A stretch of 64,000 bases of DNA from Limisphaera sp026417315 (GTDB taxonomy: Bacteria > Verrucomicrobiota > Verrucomicrobiia > Limisphaerales > Limisphaeraceae): assembly GCF_049537125.1 (NCBI RefSeq), contig NZ_JBMVQY010000003.1, positions 62,001-126,000 on the forward strand, given 5' to 3'. A model generated the notes under the pieces. It did not search any database. It worked only from the letters and a program-made list of their open reading frames with translations, and was not told the DNA's origin. The position numbers were made by a program, and so were the translations under genes. Shown piece by piece: positions 55,255 through 63,773 of the stretch (the first letter of the stretch is position 1; every line of letters starts with the position of its first letter).

Positions 55255-55947
55255 ATGAACACACGGGGACTGGTCGTGGTGACGGGAGCCACGCGCGGCC
55301 TGGGCCGTGCCATGGTGGGCGAATTCATTCAGCGGGGCTGGACGGTGGCCGGCTGTGGTCGCAATGCCGCCGAGATCGCCGCGCTGCGCACGGCCTGCAG
55401 GGAGCCGCATCGATTTCAAGTGGTGGATGTGCGGGAGGACGCCGCGGTGCGGAGCTGGGCCGAATCGGTGTTGGCCGACCTGGGTGCGCCGGACCTGCTC
55501 TTGAACAATGCAGGCGTGATCAATCGTTTGGCGCCGCTGTGGCAGTTGAGCGCCGAAGAGTTCGACGTTGTCCTGGACGTCAACGTAAAAGGGGTGGCCA
55601 ATGTCATTCGCCACTTCGTCCCGGCGATGATTCGGCGCGGGCGGGGCGTCATCGTGAATTTCAGTTCGGGTTGGGGTCGGAGTGCGGATGCGGAGGTGGC
55701 GCCGTATTGCGCCAGCAAGTGGGCCATCGAAGGTCTCACTCGCGCCCTGGCGGAGGAGCTTCCGCGAGGCCTGGCCGCGGTGGCGCTGAACCCGGGCATC
55801 ATCCACACCGACATGTTGGAGGCCTGCTTCGGCGCCTCGGCCGCCGGCTATCCCTCGCCAGAGACCTGGGCGCGTGTGGCGGTGCCGTTCCTGTTGAAAC
55901 TGGGTCCCGGCGACAATGGCAAGGCCCTGACCGTGCCCACTCCGTGA
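55255..55947 (+). CDS. Short-chain dehydrogenase/reductase
   Basis: A 230-residue classical SDR. The cofactor motif is TGATRGLG at residues 10-17, NNAGV at 84-88, the catalytic Ser at 137 or 138 in NFSSGWG, and Y151-x3-K155 in YCASK. R38 after GCG favours NADP(H). It starts at ATG 55255; a TTG nine bases earlier is possible. It is 46 bp after the DegP-type gene and may share its transcript. The substrate cannot be inferred. Confidence 0.9.
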   Translation: MNTRGLVVVTGATRGLGRAMVGEFIQRGWTVAGCGRNAAEIAALRTACREPHRFQVVDVREDAAVRSWAESVLADLGAPDLLLNNAGVINRLAPLWQLSAEEFDVVLDVNVKGVANVIRHFVPAMIRRGRGVIVNFSSGWGRSADAEVAPYCASKWAIEGLTRALAEELPRGLAAVALNPGIIHTDMLEACFGASAAGYPSPETWARVAVPFLLKLGPGDNGKALTVPTP

Positions 55948-56028
55948 ATGCGCGGGGCTGGCGCGCTGGCCGGCTTGGTCGTACGGCCGGGCTTGTCTTG
56001 CGCGCGCGGGAGCCGGATTCCGGCCGGT

Positions 56029-57768
56029 TTATTTGGCAGAGGGGCGGTTCGTGGCGGGGGCGTTGGCGGCCTCGAGCAGTTTTTGATAGAGGCGTGCTTC
56101 GTCGGGCTTGTCGAGTCGCGTGGCCAGGGCGGCCAGTTCCCGGTAGAGCGCGGATTTGTCCACCTGGTCGGCGTAATCCTGAAGCAGCGCACGACAGGTT
56201 TCGTAGGCGTCGCCCCACTGCTCCAGGGCTTTGAACCGTTCGGCGAGCAGAAGCAGGATGCGATAGCGCTGCTGGGGCGAGGGAGAGAGCTTGAGGGCCC
56301 GCTGCCAGGTCAGGGCCGCCGAGTGGGGTTTGCCCTGGAGATCGTAAAGTTCGGCCAGCTTCTCGGTGAGCACGGCACTGTCGCGGGTGACGGGACAGTT
56401 TTCGAGGTAGGCCACCATGTCGGCCACCGGAGCGCCACGGGCGAGGTTGAGGTTGACGAGGCGCAGGTGGGACCAGGCCACCAGTGGGGAGGACCGGGCT
56501 TCGAGCTCTGCGTGCAGGGCGCTGGGCGACCGGCCAAACGGCCGGTATAGCGGGTCCCCGATCATGGTCATCTGCCAGGACAGGGCAGGTTGGCAGGCCC
56601 AGGCGGCCTCGCCGAAACTGAACCCTTGAAGGACCAGACGGGAGACGAACACGGTAATGTCGGGGGTTCCGCCCAGGTACGGCTCGTACACGGGCCCCAT
56701 GGTGATGGTCACGCCACGTTGGAGGAGCGGCCCCACCCAGTGGCGCTGGACACTGCGCAGGTCGGCGGCGGCAAAGGAATGCAGGTGATAGGCGAAGGCG
56801 CCGGGCATGAACTCCGGGGCCGGACGCGCCAGGGCGCCGCCGATGTTTTCCGCGTACCAACCGGCGTAGAAGGCCACGTGACTGAGTGGAAATGAAACCG
56901 GCAGGATGGCCTCGTTCGTGTCCACCACGGTTTCCATGCCGAGCAGCCGGCACATTTCGGCTGCCTGCCGAAGCATGTCTTCGCCCGCCTGAAGACCGGG
57001 CTCGACCTGGCCACGACAATCGAAATAAAAGCGTCCCCACAGCCCGTCGCGTTGGGCCTGTTGGGCCTTGTCGACGAGCGCCCGCGCAATCTCGGGCGTC
57101 GGGCCGTCCAGGCGCGCCACCAACAACAGGCCGTTGGTGGGATGGAGACCGGCTGCGTTGGTGGTGCCGTAGTGAGGATTCACCAGGGGCCCGACCAGCG
57201 GATAGCCGCGCAGGGCCATGGGCAGGCAGGCCAGCTCCGAGTCCACCGCGGCCTCATTCCGACGCAGTTCGAGCCGCAGGCTTTCGCTTTCCGACTCGTA
57301 CAAGCCCGTGTCGGGTTTGATGCGCCAGGGAATGCCGTAGCAAAGAACCGCATAGCGAATGGCGGAGCGGACAACGCGCAGCCGGGGACGGGACTGGGAC
57401 TCGTTGCCGGGCGGGGCGGTTTCGACCTGCATCAGGCCGGAATTGGTCAGGGCTCGCAGCAAGGGTTCCAGGAGCAGATCGCGATACTCGGCCCGGGACA
57501 TTTCAGCTCCGGTGGAGAGTTTGAATCCGAAGAGCTGGTTGGCGGGCACATTCCGGGTGCGGGCGTAGTGTTCTGCGACGGCGCGCGACTCCGGCACGGC
57601 AGTGTTGTACAGCACGATCACTTCGGCGCCCTCCGTGGCCGCAACGCGAAGGGACACGGAGAACCCCATGACCCATGCTGCCAACTGGCCGAAACGGAGA
57701 CAAAGCCGCCCGGGCCGGGACGGTCGCCGGGGCTTGCGGGGATTGGACTCAGGAACGGGCGGGTGCAT
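56029..57768 (-). CDS. TIGR03790-family exported protein with TPR-like C terminus
   Basis: A 579-residue exported protein. The N terminus is long and basic before WVMGFSVSLRVAATEGA. The TIGR03790 core follows: VIVLYNTAVPESRAVAEHYA, RNVPANQLFGF, YAVLCYGIPWRI, GLWGRFYFDCRGQ and MGPVYEPYLGGTPDITVFV, ending with SWQMTMIGDPLYRPF. After that, about 110 residues form helical TPR-like repeats (LYDLQGKPHSAALTWQRALK). The family is widespread in Planctomycetota and Verrucomicrobiota; its function is unknown, and it is predicted to be a caspase-like or peptidase-related fold by some. ATG 57768, with GGAG upstream, overlaps the end of the MBL gene by 20 bp on the same strand. Confidence 0.87.
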   Translation of the reverse strand: MHPPVPESNPRKPRRPSRPGRLCLRFGQLAAWVMGFSVSLRVAATEGAEVIVLYNTAVPESRAVAEHYARTRNVPANQLFGFKLSTGAEMSRAEYRDLLLEPLLRALTNSGLMQVETAPPGNESQSRPRLRVVRSAIRYAVLCYGIPWRIKPDTGLYESESESLRLELRRNEAAVDSELACLPMALRGYPLVGPLVNPHYGTTNAAGLHPTNGLLLVARLDGPTPEIARALVDKAQQAQRDGLWGRFYFDCRGQVEPGLQAGEDMLRQAAEMCRLLGMETVVDTNEAILPVSFPLSHVAFYAGWYAENIGGALARPAPEFMPGAFAYHLHSFAAADLRSVQRHWVGPLLQRGVTITMGPVYEPYLGGTPDITVFVSRLVLQGFSFGEAAWACQPALSWQMTMIGDPLYRPFGRSPSALHAELEARSSPLVAWSHLRLVNLNLARGAPVADMVAYLENCPVTRDSAVLTEKLAELYDLQGKPHSAALTWQRALKLSPSPQQRYRILLLLAERFKALEQWGDAYETCRALLQDYADQVDKSALYRELAALATRLDKPDEARLYQKLLEAANAPATNRPSAK

Positions 57769-58588
57769 GGGAACACTCCACGGCATCGGCCAGGGACACC
57801 GGATCCTCCAGCCGCAAGCGCAGGCCGTCGTAGGCGAGCTCGACCCCTGCGGGCAGATCGGCATTCACCACGTCGTGGTCGTAATCATGCGTGAGATGGG
57901 TGAGCAATGTATGCCGGGCGCCAATGCGGCGTGCGGCGGCCAGGGCCTCATCCAGGCACATGTGCGTGGGGTGCGGCCGAAAACGGAGGGCATCGAGCAT
58001 GGCGATGTCGACCCCTTGGACCTGGCGGATGACGTCGGGGGGGACCGTCTGGCAATCATTCAGGTAGGCCAGTCGCTTGCGGCCGTTTTGCTCGAAGAGG
58101 TAGCCGGTGGTGGTAAAACGGCCGTGCGGCAGGGGCAGGGGCGTGATCCGAAGGTCCCCCAGACTGAAGGGGCCCTCGACGATGTGAGGTTCGGGGATGA
58201 AGTAGCCCTTGGGCCATGGACCGTCGTGGAAGGCATAGGCGAAAACGCGGCGGAGATCGGCCATGGTGGCGGCGTCTGCGTACACCGGCAGCGCACGCCC
58301 GCCGCGCAGATCGCAGAACCGGCGGCAATCGTCCAGGCCCATGATGTGGTCGGCATGACTGTGCGTGAACAGCACGGCGTCGAGCCAGCGAATGTTCTCC
58401 CGCAGGACCTGGAGTCGAAACTCCGGAGGCGTGTCCACGACCAGTTTCACCGTCGGCGTGGCCACGTAAATGGCGGAGCGGGTCCGATGGTTTTTGGGAT
58501 TGGCCAGGAATTCGGGCGGGTACTCGTGCCCGATGAGGGGCACGCCCTGGGAAGTGCCCGAGCCCAGAACGATCAGTTCGAACGCCAT
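57749..58588 (-). CDS. MBL-fold metal-dependent hydrolase, PhnP-like
   Basis: A 279-residue metallo-beta-lactamase-fold enzyme. The metal site is H76-x-H78-x-D80-H81 in THSHADHIMGLDD; other ligands lie in LPLPHGRF and LAYLNDCQT, and the last His in LLTHLTHDYDHD. The start LIVLGSGTSQGVP and the ICDLRGG-type insertion match the PhnP/RNase Z-like phosphodiesterase branch, which acts on cyclic phosphates. The ATG at 58588 follows AAAGGAAAAA. It is divergent from recN, 106 bp away, and its 3' end overlaps the TIGR03790 gene, so the two are probably co-expressed. Confidence 0.9.
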   Translation of the reverse strand: MAFELIVLGSGTSQGVPLIGHEYPPEFLANPKNHRTRSAIYVATPTVKLVVDTPPEFRLQVLRENIRWLDAVLFTHSHADHIMGLDDCRRFCDLRGGRALPVYADAATMADLRRVFAYAFHDGPWPKGYFIPEPHIVEGPFSLGDLRITPLPLPHGRFTTTGYLFEQNGRKRLAYLNDCQTVPPDVIRQVQGVDIAMLDALRFRPHPTHMCLDEALAAARRIGARHTLLTHLTHDYDHDVVNADLPAGVELAYDGLRLRLEDPVSLADAVECSHAPARS

Positions 58589-58694
58589 GCCACGATTTTT
58601 CCTTTGCCAACGCGGGGACGCCCTCTTGAATGAAGGACGTCGCCTTTCGCAACGGCGGGCCCGATCGGGCCGCCGATCGGATGCAAAACTTAGC

Positions 58695-60413
58695 ATGCTG
58701 CGTACGCTGCGCATCAAAAACCTTGCGCTGGTGGAGGACCTGACCTGGGAACTCGGTCCCGGTTACAACGTCATCACGGGGGAGACCGGCGCCGGCAAAT
58801 CCATTCTGATCGGCGCGCTCGAGCTGGTCCTGGGGGAACGGGCCGACCGCACCCGGTTGCGCAGCGGGGCCGACAGCGCCACGGTGGAGGCGGTCTTCGA
58901 CGTTCAGGATCTCCGGATCCCCCTGGCCGACTGGCTGGAGGAGAACGGGCTCGAGCCCTGCGAGGACGGTCGGTTGGTGCTGAAACGCACCGTGACGGCA
59001 TCGGGCCTCAACCGACAGTTTGTGAACGGCACGCCCACCACGCTGGCCGTGCTGAAACGGCTGGGGGACTGGCTGGTGGACATTCACGGTCCGCACGATC
59101 ACCAATCGCTGTTGCAGCCCGGCCGACAATTGGACCTGCTCGATGCCTATGGCGGCCTGCAGGAGCTGCGGACCCGCTTTGCGCAGGCCTGCCAGGAGCG
59201 TGCCCGCCTGGAACAGCAACGGGCTGCCCTGGCCATGGATGAGGCGGCCCATGCCCGGCAGGTGGACCTGCTTCGGCACCAGGTGCGCGAGATCACCGAG
59301 GCCCGCCTCCAGCCCGAGGAGGAAGAGACCCTTCCGGCTCTCCACCAGCGCTTGAGCAACGCCGCCCGCCTGCTGCAACTGTCGCGCGCCGCGTTGGATC
59401 TCCTGTCGGAAAGCGAGTCGTCGATCCTGCAGCAAGCCGGGGTCATGGGCCGGGCCCTGCAGGAATTGCAGCGGCTCGATCCCGCCGCAAGGGAGTTTGT
59501 GGAAAGCCACGCCCGGGCCGTCGAACAGTGGCGGGCCCTGCGGGAGGATTTGTCCCGCTATGCCGATCGCCTCGAGCTGGATCCGGAGCGGCTGCAGGAG
59601 GTCGAACAGCGTTTGGACCTCATCCACAGCCTCAAACGCAAGTACGGCCGGACGGTGGCCGAGGTACTGGCGTTTGGCGAACAGGCCCGTCGGCAGTTGG
59701 AAACGCTGGAACAGCGCGAGGCGGAACTGGCGCGGTTGCAGGCGGCGATTGCCCAAGTGGACCAGACGCTGCGCGCACTCGGGGCCGAGCTGACGGAGCG
59801 ACGGCGCAAAGTCATTCCCGGCCTCACCCGTGCCGTGGGCCGGCAGCTCGAGGACCTCGGCTTCCGCCAGAGCCATTTCGAGGTGCAGCTGGAGTCCGAA
59901 CTGGACGCGTGGACCGCAGGGCCGCCCCCGGCCCCGACCGGATTCGACCGGATCGAGTTTCTGTTCGCGCCGAACCCGGGGGAACCGCCGCGGCCGTTGC
60001 GCGCGATTGCCTCCTCCGGTGAGCTGGCACGGGTCATGTTGGCGCTGAAAACCGTGCTGGCCGCTCAGGATGAGATTCCGGTGTTGGTGTTCGACGAGGT
60101 GGACGCCAACGTGGGTGGCGAAACGGCCCATGCCGTGGGGGCGAAAATGCGCGAAATCGCGGCGCATCGGCAGGTCCTTTGCGTGACGCACCTGCCGCAG
60201 GTGGCCGCGGCGGCCTCGCACCACTGGGTGGTGCGCAAGTCGGTGCGGCAGGGACGCACGGTGTCCGAGCTCGAGCCCCTGGAGGCTTCGGCCCGAGTGG
60301 AGGAGCTGGCGCGGATGCTGGGTGGGCGGACCGAGGAGGCGTTGCGGCATGCCGCGGCGCTGTTGGAATCCGCACAGGGCGGCCGGCCCCGTTCCGCGGC
60401 CCGGAATCGTTGA
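58695..60413 (+). CDS. recN: DNA repair protein RecN
   Basis: A 572-residue SMC-like repair ATPase. The N terminus MLRTLRIKNLALVEDL leads to Walker A GETGAGKS at 29-36; two long coiled-coil arms (about 150-390) follow, and the C-terminal lobe has the signature ASSGELARVMLALK and Walker B PVLVFDEVDANVGG. Family length and order are normal. The ATG at 58695 is the conserved start. No LexA box could be recognised in the 106-bp gap shared with the divergent MBL gene. Confidence 0.95.
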   Translation: MLRTLRIKNLALVEDLTWELGPGYNVITGETGAGKSILIGALELVLGERADRTRLRSGADSATVEAVFDVQDLRIPLADWLEENGLEPCEDGRLVLKRTVTASGLNRQFVNGTPTTLAVLKRLGDWLVDIHGPHDHQSLLQPGRQLDLLDAYGGLQELRTRFAQACQERARLEQQRAALAMDEAAHARQVDLLRHQVREITEARLQPEEEETLPALHQRLSNAARLLQLSRAALDLLSESESSILQQAGVMGRALQELQRLDPAAREFVESHARAVEQWRALREDLSRYADRLELDPERLQEVEQRLDLIHSLKRKYGRTVAEVLAFGEQARRQLETLEQREAELARLQAAIAQVDQTLRALGAELTERRRKVIPGLTRAVGRQLEDLGFRQSHFEVQLESELDAWTAGPPPAPTGFDRIEFLFAPNPGEPPRPLRAIASSGELARVMLALKTVLAAQDEIPVLVFDEVDANVGGETAHAVGAKMREIAAHRQVLCVTHLPQVAAAASHHWVVRKSVRQGRTVSELEPLEASARVEELARMLGGRTEEALRHAAALLESAQGGRPRSAARNR

Positions 60414-60431
60414 GGCGCCTGTTCGGCCGGC

Positions 60432-61841
60432 TCAAAACCCGCAGGAGACAGCCGGCGGAGGCAGCTCGCGCCGGATCCGCTCCAGCACATAGCCAAAGCC
60501 GGGCCCCTGCACCGTCGAGAGATCCACGCACCCGTAGCGGCGTTCGTAGAGACCCGGATGGACTTCCGCCTCGGGTGCAGAGGCGGCCGGGTAGAACTGC
60601 ATGGCATTCGTTTCCACCCCCATCAACGTCGGAAGGTGCGCCGCCAGTTGGACGTGGGGGATTTGTGCGAGCATGGGATTGGTGAGGTCCTGCACCATCA
60701 ACGCCATCCCGTGGGCGCGCGCCCAACAGGCGGCCAGGATGGCTCCCGTCTGGGTCTTGCAGGTTTTGAGTGCCACCCCGTTCCAACCGAGCTGCCGACC
60801 CAGCCGCACCAGACGCCAGTCGTGGGCGCTTTCGTCGAGGAACAGCGGCTTGCGCGCCGCCACGCTGTGGACGTCGCGGGGATGGGCCTCCAGGTCGTAG
60901 GGAAACGGTTGCTCCACGTACAGCAGCATGCCGTAGATCCGCGGGTACTCCTCGCGCAGGCGATCGAGAATGTCGTTCACGTAATCCGGGTCCTGGACGG
61001 TGCAATTGAAATCGGCGGACAGCCAGTGCACGTCCTGGGCCAGGGCGATGCGCCCCACCCGCACCAGGCGATCGTAGTCCCAGGCTGCGTCCGTGCCCCG
61101 CAGTTTCACCTTCAGACATTTCAGGCCGTCGCGCCGGATCCAGTCGGACAACAGGACCGGGTACCCATCGTCCGGTTCCCTGCCGGTCAGCTCCCAGGGC
61201 TCCAGCGCGTCCAGACCACCCACCAGGTGCCATGCGACCAGTCGGTCGCGTCGCTGCGACAACAGAAAGTCCGCCGGATAGCGATCCCGAAAGGATACCG
61301 AGGTCCCTGGCGCAGGCTGTAAATACCGGCTCAAGTCGAACCGGAGGAAGGCCGAGGTGTAGGTGGCGTACACGGGCCGGCCCACGTGATGACCGAACGC
61401 ATCGTGTGTGGCCAGATCGAAAGGCGACACGCAAACCAGTGCAGCCAACCACGGCATCGGCTCCCGGCCGCGCCGGTGGCGCTGGTTGAAACCCTGCCAG
61501 AAACCGGGCAACACGGTTTCCAGAAAGGCATGCCCGAGTTCCAGCGGATGACCTTCGACGCGGATCGCCGCCCAGAGCCCGGTGAGTTCACGACAGAACT
61601 GCTGCAGCGTGTCCAGTCGTTCGGCGTACGGCAGCGAGCTCGGCCACACCCACTGGACGCTGAGCGGCGTTTCGCCCCAGCCCTCCGCCGTGTGACCCTG
61701 GCGATCGGTCACGCGGACTCGCACCCGCGCACAAGTGACCGTGGTCAGCGATTCCGTGCCGAACTTGAGCGGGACCCGTGTCGTCACGGGCAGAAACCGG
61801 AGTTCCGCCGCTACGGGCCGTACGTCGGTGCTCGCGCCCAT
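60432..61841 (-). CDS. Enolase-superfamily (mandelate racemase/MLE-like) enzyme
   Basis: A 469-residue enzyme of the enolase superfamily, longer than usual (about 370). The capping domain is split by insertions (VQWVWPSSLPYAERLDTLQQ, FWQGFNQRHRRGREPMPW). The barrel has LKCLKVKLRG (Lys-x-Lys), metal ligands in SADFNC, LYVEQPFPYD and FLDESAHDW, and a second catalytic Lys in LKTCKTQTGAILAAC, so it likely abstracts a proton alpha to a carboxylate. The substrate is unknown. The ATG at 61841 is chosen; a TTG start 36 bases upstream is possible. Its end faces recN, 18 bp apart, and the upstream cytochrome gene reads the same way. Confidence 0.85.
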   Translation of the reverse strand: MGASTDVRPVAAELRFLPVTTRVPLKFGTESLTTVTCARVRVRVTDRQGHTAEGWGETPLSVQWVWPSSLPYAERLDTLQQFCRELTGLWAAIRVEGHPLELGHAFLETVLPGFWQGFNQRHRRGREPMPWLAALVCVSPFDLATHDAFGHHVGRPVYATYTSAFLRFDLSRYLQPAPGTSVSFRDRYPADFLLSQRRDRLVAWHLVGGLDALEPWELTGREPDDGYPVLLSDWIRRDGLKCLKVKLRGTDAAWDYDRLVRVGRIALAQDVHWLSADFNCTVQDPDYVNDILDRLREEYPRIYGMLLYVEQPFPYDLEAHPRDVHSVAARKPLFLDESAHDWRLVRLGRQLGWNGVALKTCKTQTGAILAACWARAHGMALMVQDLTNPMLAQIPHVQLAAHLPTLMGVETNAMQFYPAASAPEAEVHPGLYERRYGCVDLSTVQGPGFGYVLERIRRELPPPAVSCGF

Positions 61842-61922
61842 GGACCGCGATGTAGCGAGGGACGGTCCTTTGCTCAAGCGCTTTTCGGGAGTCGCACAGC
61901 CCGCGGGGCTTTTTGCAGCGGC

Positions 61923-63764
61923 TCAGGGCGGTGGATCCAGACGCGCCAAATACCGGGCCGGGTCGGCCAGGAATTTTGCACGGCAGTCTGTGCAACAAAA
62001 GGCAATCAAACGCCCGCCGTGCACGGCGGTGACCTCGGGCTTGGCGGGTTGCCCGGAGACCGGGCAGTTGCGATTGGCGGGGAGCTTGCCCAGTTGGCCG
62101 GGAGGCGGGTTGGCCAGTTGGGCCAGCCGGGGCGTGTAACGGGCCGGATCCTTCTGGAACGCGGCGATGCAGTTGGTGCAGCAAAAGGCAACCAACTGGC
62201 CCTCGTGCCAAACGGTACGTGTGGGATCGGCCAGCTTGTCCGAGACCGGGCAGATGGTGTTGATGGGCACGCCGGGAGCCGGGAGCGGCGGGTCGGGCTC
62301 GGTGCCCAGCTCCACGATCAACCGTGCCTGCTCCAATCGGGCCTGCAACTGTTCGAGCTCCCTTTGCCAGGCCTGCAGTTCCGGCCGTTGTGTCCGTGCC
62401 TGCTGCAGGGCTTGCACGGCCTCCGGGCGCACCCGGGTCTGCCACAAATAGAGCCGGCGCAGCCGTGGCAGTTCCGCCAGCACGGTCAGACCGGTCTCCG
62501 TGATGGCGGTGCCGTAGAGGTTGAGCGATTCCAGCTCGGCCAACCCGCGCAGGGCAGCCAGGCCGGCGTCGGTGATACCGGTGCGGTCGAGTTGCAGCCG
62601 TTCCAGACGGGGCATGGCGGCCAGGGCGGCCAGGCCGGCGTCCGTGATGGCCGTGCCACTGAGATCGAGCCAGCGGATGTGCGGCCCCAGTTCGGCGGCC
62701 AACCGGCCCAGCGCAGCGTCGGTGAAGCGCGGGCCCGCGACGGCGGCATTGACCTGAAGCCAGGGGTCCTCGGACGCCAGGGGCGTGATGGCGATCCCGA
62801 GCTCCGCAACCAGGGCCTCGATCCTGGGCCGCAACGATTCCGCAGACGGCAATGGTGCCGCGGCCTGCGCGGGTGTGCCCGGAGCGGCTTCGCGCGAAGT
62901 CGAGACGGAGGTCCGGAGCAGGCGCTGTCGGATGGGCTCGGGCGGCGTCAATTCGGCCAGGGTGCGATTGGTCGGAGCCCCTGCGCCAATCCACCATGCC
63001 AACAGGTCCAGGTCTGCCGGTTCGGGCTGCGGTTTGCCCTCCGGGGGCATGTGATCGTCGTGGTCCAACGGCAGCCGCATGCGTTGCAACAACAGACTGG
63101 CGTCGGGCTGGCCGGGGGCGATCGCCGGGCCGGAATCGCCTCCGATCCACAACCCGGCTGCGTGGTCCAATCGCAACCCGCCTCGTGCCTTCTCGGACCC
63201 ATGACAACTGACGCAGTACCGATCGAACACCGGTTGAATGCCGTGGAGGTAAATGTCGAACGCGGCAGGGTCCGTGCTCGCGGGTCCGACATCCGCAGCG
63301 GCCGACGGACGTGGACCGAGCCACGCTTTCCACCAGGCAGGCGCGTATCGCGTCAAGTAATCGCGGCCGTGGGTGAGCGAGCCGCCGTAATGGCTGGCCG
63401 GCACCAGCACCGCGCAGCAGGCGACCAGGAAAAACCGATACAGACCGGAGCGACGCAGCGAGTGGGCCAGGGCCATCAAGCAGGTCAGCACGGCCACCGC
63501 CAGACCCGTGAAGCGATGCTTTTGGAGCAGGGCCGCATCGTAGCCGCCCGGCGCGGCCAACAACCAACCGCACAAAGCGGCCGCCAGCGTCGTGGGGACC
63601 AACAAAACCAGCAACGGGCCCGCCGCGGCCCGTACCACGGCGCGCCGGGGCCGGAACGTGGCCACCAGCTCCAGAAACACCAGGGCGATCACCAGCCCGA
63701 TGGGCAGGTGCACCAAGAGCGGATGGAACCGACCCAGAAAGAGCGACCAGTCCGCCGCGCTCAT
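61923..63764 (-). CDS. DUF2231 - cytochrome c - leucine-rich repeat - double TRASH fusion
   Basis: A 613-residue membrane protein built from four modules. Residues 10-125 form four transmembrane helices with FHPLLVHLPIGLVIALVFLE at the start, a DUF2231-type domain. Residues 170-270 are a cytochrome c-like domain: haem site CVSCHGS (C184-H188), LRLDHAAGLWIGGDSGPAI and probable axial Met in HMPPEGKP. About residues 345-470 are leucine-rich repeats (LRGLAELESLNLYGTAITET). The end has two TRASH/YHS-like metal sites, each CPVS...FCCT(N/D)C...F..DPARY (about 508-550 and 562-605). This suggests a membrane haem protein that senses or loads a metal. It starts 9 bp after the DUF1501-type gene stop, on the same strand. 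Confidence 0.8.
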   Translation of the reverse strand: MSAADWSLFLGRFHPLLVHLPIGLVIALVFLELVATFRPRRAVVRAAAGPLLVLLVPTTLAAALCGWLLAAPGGYDAALLQKHRFTGLAVAVLTCLMALAHSLRRSGLYRFFLVACCAVLVPASHYGGSLTHGRDYLTRYAPAWWKAWLGPRPSAAADVGPASTDPAAFDIYLHGIQPVFDRYCVSCHGSEKARGGLRLDHAAGLWIGGDSGPAIAPGQPDASLLLQRMRLPLDHDDHMPPEGKPQPEPADLDLLAWWIGAGAPTNRTLAELTPPEPIRQRLLRTSVSTSREAAPGTPAQAAAPLPSAESLRPRIEALVAELGIAITPLASEDPWLQVNAAVAGPRFTDAALGRLAAELGPHIRWLDLSGTAITDAGLAALAAMPRLERLQLDRTGITDAGLAALRGLAELESLNLYGTAITETGLTVLAELPRLRRLYLWQTRVRPEAVQALQQARTQRPELQAWQRELEQLQARLEQARLIVELGTEPDPPLPAPGVPINTICPVSDKLADPTRTVWHEGQLVAFCCTNCIAAFQKDPARYTPRLAQLANPPPGQLGKLPANRNCPVSGQPAKPEVTAVHGGRLIAFCCTDCRAKFLADPARYLARLDPPP

Positions 63765-63773
63765 GCCGATGTT

